From NCBI GenBank assembly GCA_963844865.1, contig CAWJPY010000020.1, forward strand, positions 62,001 to 126,000: DNA of 64,000 nucleotides, written 5' to 3'. The stretch is from CAWJPY01 sp963844865. Its GTDB lineage: Bacteria; Acidobacteriota; Thermoanaerobaculia; Thermoanaerobaculales; Sulfomarinibacteraceae. A program made the translations under genes and the position numbers. Below are positions 56,111 through 64,000 of the stretch, piece by piece. The number at the start of each line of letters is the position of its first letter. The stretch's first letter is position 1. A model generated the notes under the pieces. The model was given only the letters and a program-made list of their open reading frames with translations, did not search any database and was not told the origin of the DNA.

Positions 56111-58429
56111 ATGAAAGGCACTCGCACCCATCTCGTCGTCCTCGCCGTCTTCGCGGCGCTCACGGTGGCCATGACGTGGCCCATGGCGGCGCGCATGGCG
56201 GACTCGGTCCGCAACCCCGGCGATCCGCTGTTCAACGCCTGGGTGCTGTCGTGGGATGTCCATCAGCTCGCCGCCGGCAACCTGCGCGGCTTCTTCGACG
56301 CCAACATCTTCTACCCCAACCATCGCACGCTGGCCTATTCGGAGCACCTCCTGCCGGAAGCGCTGCGGCGGCTCCGGTCCTGCTCGCCACTCACAACCCC
56401 GTGCTCGCCCACAACCTGGTGATGCTGCTCTCCTTCCTGGCCTCGGCCTTCGCCATGTACCTGTACGGCCGCTATCTCACGGGGAAGGTGGCCGCCGGCG
56501 TGGTGGCGGGCGTCATCTACGGCTTCTCGCCGTTCATGTTCCAGCACCTGGCGCACATTCAGATCATCGCGGCCGCAGGCTTTCCGTTGGTCTTCCTGTT
56601 CCTGGCCCGGTTCTTCGCCCGGGAGCGATGGCGCGACCTGGCGCTGGCGGGGGTGTTCCTCATCCTGCAGATGCTCGCCAACGGCTACTACGCCGTGTAC
56701 CTGGCCCTGGTGCTGCCCCTCGTCATCACCTACCACGTGCTGGCCGCCGGCAAGCTGCGTCGGCCCCGCTTCCTGGCGAAGCTGGCCGTGCTAACGCTGG
56801 GGGTGGTCCTGCTGGTGGGCCCCTTCGTGAGGCAGTACGTCTTGCTGCAACGGGAGATGGGGTTCGAGCGCGGCCTCTCCATGTCCGCCACGCCGATCGC
56901 ATTCGTGGCCACCCCCCGGATCAACCGCCTCTACCACGGAGTGGTGCCGGGCAGCCACGAGGCACACCTGTTTCCCGGCCTGGTCGGGATCCTGCTGGCC
57001 GGGTTCGGTGCGGCGAACGTGCTGCGGCGACGTCCCAGGCGGACGGTGACCGGGCTGTTCGCGGATCAGTCCATCCGCCTGTCAACGCTCTTTGCCGTCT
57101 TGATGGTCGTGCTGGCAGGGTTGGCGCTGGCGGTGCTCGCCGAGGGGCAGGTGCGTCTGACCATCCACAGCTTCGTGCTTCCCGTGGTGCTGATGGCGCT
57201 CCTGCTGGCGCTGCGCGCGGCCGTCGACGCCCCGTTCGCGCGCCGCTGGTTGCCGCCGTTGACCAAGCCCCGGCGCTGGGCGGTGGTCCACCTCGTCCTC
57301 CTGGTCTTCGCGGTGCTGGCCAGCCTGGGCGACTCCGTCAACGGGCCCTACACCTTCCTGTACGAGCACGTCCCCGGCTTCGACGGTCTCCGGGCGGTGC
57401 CGCGCATCCACATTCTGACGCTGTTCTCCCTGGCCGCCCTGGCGGCCTTCGGATTGCAGAGCCTCCTCGATTCCTCCCGGCGGTGGGTGCGGAGGGCGGC
57501 GGTGACGGTGGTGCCGGTCCTGGCGTTGGCCGAGCTCGTGTCCGTGCCGGTGCCGATGGTGAGGGTGCCGGTGGGTGAGGAGCTGCCGGGCGTGTACCAC
57601 TGGCTCGCCGCCGAGGGTGGTCGGGCTCCCGTTCTCGAGCTGCCCATCGAGCACCACAAGGAAGGGAGCAGGAAGAACGCGGAGGAGATCTTCCGGGTGT
57701 ACGCCTCCACTCTGCACTGGCGGCCCCTGGTGAACGGCTACAGCGGCTGGCCGGCGCCGTCCTACGTGGAGCTGCGGCGCCGCTGGCAGGTGCGGCCGCC
57801 CGCCCGGGTGATCGAGGATGCGCGCACCCTCGGGGTCCGGGAGCTGGTGCTGCACATCGACCGGCTCGAGGCCGCCAAGGCCCTCGCAGTCCACGATGCC
57901 CTTGCCGCCATGACGCCGCCGGCGCGGCGTGTCTTCAGTGATGGCACCGCCGAGGTGTGGGCGCTGGCCGCACCACAGGGGCCGCTCCCGCTCCTGGCTG
58001 CCCCCCCGGGGAGCCTTCATGGCGCGCGGTGGTTGGCGGCTTTCGGCCGACGCCCGCCAGGATCGGCTGCAGGCAGCCGTCGACGGCGACCCGAACACCG
58101 CATGGTGGGTGAACGTGCCCGCATCGGGCAGTCACCTCACCGTGGACCTGGGCGCGGTCCGGAGCGTGCAGGGAGTGGAGCTGGATCTGGGCGACCGCAC
58201 CCGGGACTTTCCCCGGAGTCTCCTCGTGGAGGCGTCCGATGACGGTGGGCAGTGGCGTGTCGTGGCGACGGTGACCCAGGAGGACCTGCCCATCGCGGCC
58301 TACCTGAACCCCAGGAGCCTGCCCATGGCCGTCGCCCTGCCCGTGACCACGACCCGGTACCTGCGCCTGACGTGCACGCGTGGTGGGGGCGGCGGGCGCT
58401 GGGCGGTCGCCGAGCTGCGCGCCTGGTAA
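56111..58429 (+). CDS. Large multi-pass membrane protein with C-terminal discoidin (F5/8C)-like domain, two frameshifts
   Basis: ATG 56111. Joined frames give about 770 aa: about 11 hydrophobic segments with early 'NPGDPLFNAWVLSWDVHQLA', a pattern of YfhO/GT-C-like glycosyltransferases, then a periplasmic part ('LELPIEHHKEGSRKNAEE', 'NGYSGWPAPSYVELRRR'). The last 130 residues ('DGDPNTAWWVNVPASGSHLT', 'VDLGAVRSVQGVELDLGD', 'TTRYLRLTCT') are a discoidin-like carbohydrate-binding fold. Breaks are near 56375 and 58015. It probably moves sugar from a lipid carrier at the outer face of the inner membrane; substrate unknown. Divergent from the matrixin. Confidence 0.65.
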
Positions 58430-58576
58430 CGGGACGGTCGCGCCGAGCGTTCCGGAGCAATTCGGAGGCCCTGCTCAGACGTTACCCCATCGTCGCCGAT
58501 GCCGCTCGGGGAGAGTTGGGGACGTGGCGCCGCGAGCGCAGCCGGCGACCTGGAGATGTGCGGCAAGGAGGATCAC

Positions 58577-59474
58577 ATGAAGGTATTCATCACGGGCGCC
58601 AGCGGCTACATCGGCTCTGCCGTGGCCCGGAGCTTGCGTCGCGCCGGGCACGAGGTGTGGGGCCTCGTCCGAAACGACGACGATGCCCGCGCCGTCACCC
58701 AGGACGAGATCCGGCCCGTCATGGGGGACATGACGAAACCAGAGAGCTACCGGGAGGTGGCCGAGGCCTGCGCGGTGCTCGTTCACGCCGCTGCCGACTA
58801 CGGTCCCGACGGCGCGAGGCTGGACGTCGAGACAGTGGACGTCATGCTCGCCGCCGGCGGTGCCGGGGCGGGGCCGAAGACCTTCGTCTACACCAGCGGC
58901 ATCTGGGTGTACGGCGACACGGGCGGCAAGCTGGTGGACGAGACGGCGCCTCTCGACCCGCCGCCGCTCGTGGCCAGGAGGCCGGAGCTGGAGCGCAAGG
59001 TCACAGGGCACCCAGGGATGCGTGGTCTGGTGGTCCGGCCGGGCGTCGTGTACGGCAAGGCGGGTGGGTTGACCGCCATGTGGTTCCGTGGGACCGAGGA
59101 GGGCGACCTGAAGGTGGTGGGGGACGGGAGCTGCCGGTGGCCGATGATCCACGTCGACGACCTCGCCAAAGGCATCGCCGCGGTCGAGAGCGGGCTCGGG
59201 GGAGGTGTTCGACCTCACCGACCGTTCCCGCTTCACCGTGCGTGAGCTGGTCGAGGAGGTGGCGCGAGCCTCGGGCCACGGGGGAGGCATCACTTACGTC
59301 CCCGTGGATGAGGCGGCCGAAAAGCTGGGTGGGATGGCCGAGTGCCTCGACCTGGACCAGCACGTGGACAGCAGCAAGGCGGTGCGGCTCCTGGGATGGC
59401 AGCCGCGCCACGGCGGCATGCTGGACGAGATGGACGTCTGCCTTCAGGCGTGGCGGGCGCGGCGCGGGACCTGA
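58577..59474 (+). CDS. NAD-dependent epimerase/dehydratase (extended SDR), one frameshift
   Basis: ATG 58577 follows AAGGAGG. The product starts 'MKVFITGASGYIGSAVARSL', the extended-SDR nucleotide motif, with 'VLVHAAADYG', 'TFVYTSGIWVYGDTGG' and 'RWPMIHVDDLAKGIA'. After an indel near 59195 the frame continues 'VFDLTDRSRFTVRELVEEVA' to the end. The catalytic Tyr-x-x-x-Lys is not clear ('ARRPELERKV' has only the lysine), so it may be an atypical NmrA/epimerase-like member. Probable nucleotide-sugar or small-carbonyl substrate. Confidence 0.75.
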
Positions 59475-59543
59475 TCAGCGGTTGCGCATGGGCGACGCCG
59501 AAGGGGGCGCCAGGGACGCTCTGACGTTGGGTAGGCCAGAGAC

Positions 59544-59609
59544 GGTGCCAGGCACCCTTCCGGATGAGCGATCTGCGTACTATCGAAGCAAGACGGGGTG
59601 CCTGGCACC
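59544..59609. repeat. REPIN-like palindrome pair
   Basis: GGTGCCAGGCACC (59544-59556) and GGTGCCTGGCACC (59597-59609), 66 bp end to end, with 'GGCTTTGGCGTCGC' to the right as in the 45.5-kb copy. It lies between convergent genes. Confidence 0.9.
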
Positions 59610-59656
59610 GGCTTTGGCGTCGCCGCGGCCATCGGCAGGTGCCCTGCGCCTACCCG

Positions 59657-62635
59657 CTAATCGGTGGTGTGGTTCTCCTTCTTCTCCGCGCTCGGCGGCC
59701 ATCCGAGCCCGAGGTGGGAGCGGTTCATGGCCGCATTCATGACCAGGGAGTAGGTGCCCTGGGTGGTGCAACGCCACATGGGGTTGTTGCCGAAGAGGAG
59801 CACGTGCCCCTTGCCCAGGGGGGCGTCGACCACCACCGCGTTGCCGGCCAGCTCCTTGCTGCCCTCGAGCATGCCCGACAGGAGAATGTCCTCCGCCTTG
59901 TCGGGGAAGGCCAGGATGACCCGGGCCGGTCCTGGGGATCGGGCATGTAGGGTTTGAAGTAGTAGGGCAGGTTCTCCGGGAGCTGAAAGCCCTTCTCGCC
60001 GGGAGCCGGCGTCGGCTTGGGCGGTACCGGCACGTAGGGGCGGCCCTGGGGGACGTCCGGGTCCTTCGGGCCGCCCCGACCGCTCGGCCGCCCCTCCTCG
60101 CCGTGGTGCCAGTAGCGTTCCCTCACGACACCGACCTTGAACACCGGTCCGCGCGCGAAGTAGACGGGCACGGTGTCCCCATAGCCCATGGCGACCGGCC
60201 CCGCGTTCTCGATGAAGTCCGCGCGCAGCAGGCTGCCATCGGTCTTGACCTTGCTGGTGTCGCCGACCTTGACCTACCGCGCCAGCCCGTAGTCGACGGC
60301 CCAGCGCGCGGTGTCGCCCACGGTGATCAGGAGGCCGCCCGCCTCGACGAACTGGGCCAGGTGACGGACGCCGGGGAGGCCGAGCTCGGGCCGCATGTCG
60401 TCGGTGGAGTCCACCACGCCCAGGTTGGGGCGTCAGCGCTGCTCTTCTTCCAGGGCAGGGGCGGGCCGGGGGGCATCCCGTTCACGAGGTCCACGGGGTC
60501 CCCGCCAGCCGGTGGAAACATGCAGCACGTCGTATCGCGCGCCAAGGTCGTGCTCGGCGGCGACGTCCTGGGTCGAGAGGTAGTCGTACGGGACGCCCAT
60601 CGACTCCAGTGCGAGTCGCCACCAACCCTCGCCTCGTGTCCAGCCAGCTGTGGAGGAGCCGATCCGGGAGCGTCTCCAGGGCATGGCTGGCCACATCCGA
60701 AGCGCCGTCAGCGCGGCCGCGCCTCGAGATCGAGCCGGCCAGCACCTCGGCCACTGGTCACGGTCGACGCCATCGAGCATCACCGGCACCGTGCCCTTCG
60801 GGTATGGCGTCTCTGCCTGGCCTCCTCTTCGGTCGCCCGCATGTCGAGCTTCGGCCGCGCGAAGCGGACGCAGCACCAGGTCGATGTCGGCGAGGCCGTA
60901 CCGCGAGGGCCGCCGTCCCAGAGCTTGGGTCGTTCGTCGGGCGGGATCAGGGTCGACCCCTGCCAGGGGTGCACCGGCACCTGGAGGACCTCCTGGTTGA
61001 CCACCCGCGTCCACTCGAGGTTGCGGGGTAGCCCACGGTCCAACCGGCGTCGTCGTACAGGTTGTCCGAGCCACGCACGTACTGAGTGTCCAGCAGGGCG
61101 TCGGCGAAGCGGCTGTAGGGCTGGTCCATGCGCACGACGAAGCTGCCGGCGGGGAAGCTGACCTCCCGGGGCTGCTCGTCCTCGGCCTCGCTTTCGTCCG
61201 CAGAGCCCTCCTCGTGTGCCGCCTCGGGGGGCCACTCCTTCGCCCCGGTGAACCCCTTCTCGGCCACGCTGACCTCGATGCCGTGCTCCTCGAGCAGGGT
61301 CAGCAGCTCACGGAGCTGGCCGCGGCGGGGCTGGTCGGACTGAAACACGTAGGCCGCCGGCCCCTCGGTGGTGGCCTTGGCCACCGCCCGCCGGCCGAGG
61401 CGCCAGAAGTGATCCAGCACCTCGTGGCGGTGGTCGGCGGTCCAGGCCAGGGCGGTGAGCACGCCGCTCTGCTGGTAGTTGACGTTGTTGCGGAACGACC
61501 AGCGCACCTGCGGCAGGGGGGGGTTCGGCCGGTACCAGGCACGCTCGCTCATGCCCCGCACAACCCGGTCCTCGGTGGAGGGCAGCATGTTGCCGAAGGT
61601 CTCGTAGAAGCGCCCGAGGCAGTTGTGCCCCATGGCCAGCCAGAACAGGTAGCTGGGGCCCCACCCGTCGTAGAAGCCGTGGGTCCACACTCCGGGCAGG
61701 CCCAGGGCGGTGAGGCGCTGTACCTCGTTGGCGGCCATCCGCTGCCACTCGTCGACCATCAGTGGGTCGAGCCAGGCGTTGTAGGGGCCGGTGCCGGTGG
61801 AGATGTAGAGGAACGGGATGGACTCGTGGAGGTCGTGCATCACCTGTGGGTGCCAGCCGAAGTAGAGCTTCTCCACGTTGCGGGTCAGATCCAGCGCCAG
61901 GCCCACCGCGTCGCGATTGTTGTCGTGGACCACGTAGTGGCCCCAGTAGATGGGTGGCAGGGCCCCTTCGTCCGGGTGTGCCTCGTGCCACCGCCAGGTG
62001 TCGACGATGCGCTCCCGCCCGTCCACCTCCAGCACCGGCGTGATCAGGGTGATGACGTTGTCGCGGATGTTGCGGATGAACGGGGTCTCCTCCACCGCCA
62101 ACCGGTAGGCGAGCTCCATGAGCATCTCGGGGCTTCCGGTCTCCGGTGAGTGCAGCCCCCCCGTGAGGTAGTAGATGGGCTTGCCCTTCTCGATGAGCTG
62201 CTGGGCCTGGGCATCGTTTGCGGTCCGCGGATCCGCGAGGCGGCGGGTGATGTCCCGGTAGGAGTCGAGGCTCGCGATGGTGGCCTCGTCCGCCACGGCC
62301 ACGGCGATCATCTCCCGCCCCTCCTCGGTGAGACCCATGGAGAAGACCTCCACCCGCGGCGAGGCGTCCGCCAGGGCCCGCATGTAGGCGTGGATCTGCG
62401 CGGCATAGCTGAGGTGCCCCGGAGCCCCCGCGATGTAGCCGTTCGCCTCCAGGGGAGTGGGGATGCCCGGCGCTGCCGGGAGGTGGTCCACGAGGGGGGT
62501 CATGAACTCCGGACCGGTCGTCGCCTCTCGGATCAGGCGCGTGTACTCCCCGTCCCACTCGGTGTGGTCGGCAATGGGCTCGGCGGCGCCGGCCACGGTG
62601 GCGCTCAGCATCAGGGCGGCTAGCAACACTCTCAT
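59657..62635 (-). CDS. Exported M14 zinc carboxypeptidase-family protein, several frameshifts
   Basis: ATG 62635 follows GGGAGGATCC and a signal peptide ('MRVLLAALMLSATVAGAAEP'). The peptidase domain has 'TGGLHSPETGSPEM' (His and Glu zinc ligands near 163-166), 'VHDNNRDAVGL' and 'MHDLHES' (third ligand). After about residue 530 frames shift repeatedly (59930-61050) but continue as 'YVRGSDNLYDDAGWTVGYP', 'GDTVPVYFARGPVFKVGVVR' and 'ELAGNAVVVDAPLGKGHVLL', the C-terminal half of the long M14 group. Total about 990 aa. Periplasmic or secreted; substrate unknown. Confidence 0.75.
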
Positions 62636-62817
62636 GGATCCTCCCGTAGAGCTCGTCGGACGGGGTATGGTAGCAGTGCCCGGCGGATCTCAGGCTCGGC
62701 CCAGGCCGGTGGTATCAGGAGGGCGGTCGGCGGGTACTCACATCACAGGGGCGCCGTGACCAGTACCGCGGGATCCGCCGGACTGAAGCTGACAGTGCGC
62801 ACCGGGAACGTGGAGCC

Positions 62818-64000
62818 ATGACCCCGGGCCTGCGGGCTCTCATGGTCCAGACCGAACCCCGCTGTGAGCTGCTGGTCGATGCGCTGCGACGGACCGGGTA
62901 CGAGGACCTCCAGTACGCGGTGGTGAGTCGGCCCGAGGAGATGCGGGCCGCTCTGGTCGGACATCAGTGGGACCTGGTGCTCTGCGACTCCGCCCTGCCG
63001 GACCTCTCAGCCGACGTGGCCCTCGAGCTCCTCAACGCCTGCGGGCTCGACCTGCCGTTCATCCTCGTCTCCGACAGCTTGCAGGAGGAGGCGGCCCTCG
63101 AGCTCATCCGTGCGGGGGCCCACGACATCGTGCGCCTCGGCCATCTCGAGCGGCTCGGGGAGGCCGTTCAGCAGCAGCTCCGCGAGGCGGAGCGGCGTGC
63201 CGAGAAGAGGCACTGGGAGCAGGCAGTGCGCCTCAGCGAGGAGCGGTATCGCAACCTGTTCGAACGCAACCTGGCCGGCGTCTACCGAGCCACCGAGAAC
63301 GGGCGTCTGCTCGAGTGCAACGAGTCGTTCGCCCGCATGTTCGGGTACGCCAGCGCCAAGGAGGCCGTGGCCAACCTGGGCATCGACATCCACGCCGATC
63401 CGGCGGAGCGGGCTGCCTTCGTCGATGAGCTCCGCCGCAGGGGTGAGGTCCGCAACTCGGAAAAGCAGTACAAGAGGCGGAGTGGCGAGCCCGTCTGGGT
63501 GATCGAGCACGCCCACACGGTGGCCGACGGCGATCCCGGACGGATGCTGATCGAGGGCACCGTCATCGACGTCACGGAGCGCCGTCGGGCCCAGGAGCAG
63601 CTCCTGCAGGCCCAGAAGATGGAGGCGGTGGGGCGTCTCGCCGGCGGCGTCGCCCACGACTTCAACAACCTCCTGCAGGCCATGTTGGGGGTGGTCCAGC
63701 TCGAGATCCTGAAGCTCCGTCAGGCCGGCCGCGAGGACGAGACGCTGGCCGAGCTGAAGGGCCTCGTCGACCGCGGCGCCCAGCTCGCCCGGCAGCTCCT
63801 CCTGTTCTCGCGGCGGGAGAAGCCGCGGGTGGCACCGCTGGACCTCAACGACGTTGTCACGGGGACGCAGAAGCTGCTCAAGCGACTGCTGCGGGAGAAC
63901 ATCGATCTGCGGATTCAGCCTGTGGACGACAGCCTCCCGGTGATCGGCGACCGCGGCCAGCTCGAGCAGGTGCTGGTGAACCTGGCGGTGAACGCGGCCG
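62818..64000 (+). CDS. Receiver-like/PAS histidine kinase, cut by the window end
   Basis: ATG 62818 opens a frame that stays open to 64000 (394 codons). Residues 1-115 are receiver-like ('ALMVQTEPR', 'DLVLCDSALPDLSADVA', 'HDIVR'); the acidic pair is weak but the aspartate position is kept. A PAS domain follows (about 140-260, 'RYRNLFERNLAGVYRATENG'), then the H-box 'GRLAGGVAHDFNNLLQ' and the start of the ATPase domain ('LEQVLVNLAVNAA'). It is the same kinase class as 21426-23021. Confidence 0.85.
   Translation, partial: MTPGLRALMVQTEPRCELLVDALRRTGYEDLQYAVVSRPEEMRAALVGHQWDLVLCDSALPDLSADVALELLNACGLDLPFILVSDSLQEEAALELIRAGAHDIVRLGHLERLGEAVQQQLREAERRAEKRHWEQAVRLSEERYRNLFERNLAGVYRATENGRLLECNESFARMFGYASAKEAVANLGIDIHADPAERAAFVDELRRRGEVRNSEKQYKRRSGEPVWVIEHAHTVADGDPGRMLIEGTVIDVTERRRAQEQLLQAQKMEAVGRLAGGVAHDFNNLLQAMLGVVQLEILKLRQAGREDETLAELKGLVDRGAQLARQLLLFSRREKPRVAPLDLNDVVTGTQKLLKRLLRENIDLRIQPVDDSLPVIGDRGQLEQVLVNLAVNAA

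Overview
The window is one contiguous, very GC-rich stretch of a bacterial chromosome with no rRNA, tRNA, CRISPR or prophage that I can see. LpxC, a chaperone-usher pilus locus and many Sec-exported proteins point to a Gram-negative (diderm) organism. IPTL-type C-terminal sorting signals, abundant GGTGCC(A/T)GGCACC palindromes, secreted beta-propeller and DUF11 proteins and many two-component genes fit Acidobacteriota or a similar deep soil or sediment lineage. That placement is inference, not proof.

Layout. 1-8.7 kb: a MazG tail; a convergent envelope pair (GT2 glycosyltransferase and UPF0104-like membrane protein) facing two unknown membrane proteins; an alanine-dehydrogenase-like/CoA-transferase pair; a fossil four-helix-bundle module; and cinA. 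8.8-14.3 kb: a PEP-utilising-enzyme-like protein of about 1370 aa and an unusual GAPDH. 14.3-21.1 kb, minus strand: small envelope proteins, dienelactone hydrolase, AmrS-type radical SAM enzyme, fumarylacetoacetase with a conserved unknown partner, and a membrane protein. 21.4-31.9 kb: a signalling block (hybrid kinase, membrane kinase with a receiver, sigma-54 activator) and two coupled large exported proteins. 32.1-37.2 kb: a minus-strand chaperone-usher pilus operon behind a good sigma-54 promoter. 37.5-39.6 kb: a PilZ protein and a receiver-LpxC fusion. 39.7-45.2 kb: a four-helix-bundle module, rsmD, a DHH/CBS/tRNA-nucleotidyltransferase and an ABHD18-like hydrolase. 45.5-47.7 kb: groES-groEL with a sigma-70 promoter, CIRCE element and intrinsic terminator. 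47.8-64 kb: exported PepF, a two-gene Hsp90-like-ATPase/transglutaminase system, a matrixin-like protease, a large membrane protein with a discoidin-like tail, an epimerase, an M14 carboxypeptidase and the start of another PAS kinase.

Intergenic space is dominated by three repeat families: 66-67 bp palindrome pairs (REPIN-like), a long imperfect hairpin attached to them whose stem bases change on both arms between copies, and degenerate GCAGCGAC-type low-complexity sequence. The most interesting coding novelties are the receiver-LpxC fusion and the transmembrane GHKL-ATPase/transglutaminase protein with its degenerate ATPase-like partner. The most interesting regulatory picture is a sigma-54 activator with palindromic operators upstream of a divergent sigma-54 promoter, plus a second sigma-54 promoter for the pilus operon.

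At least ten genes are broken by one or more small indels while their translation stays family-like on both sides of each break. I read this mostly as residual base errors in a draft assembly, so frameshifts here should not be taken as pseudogenes without read-level checks.
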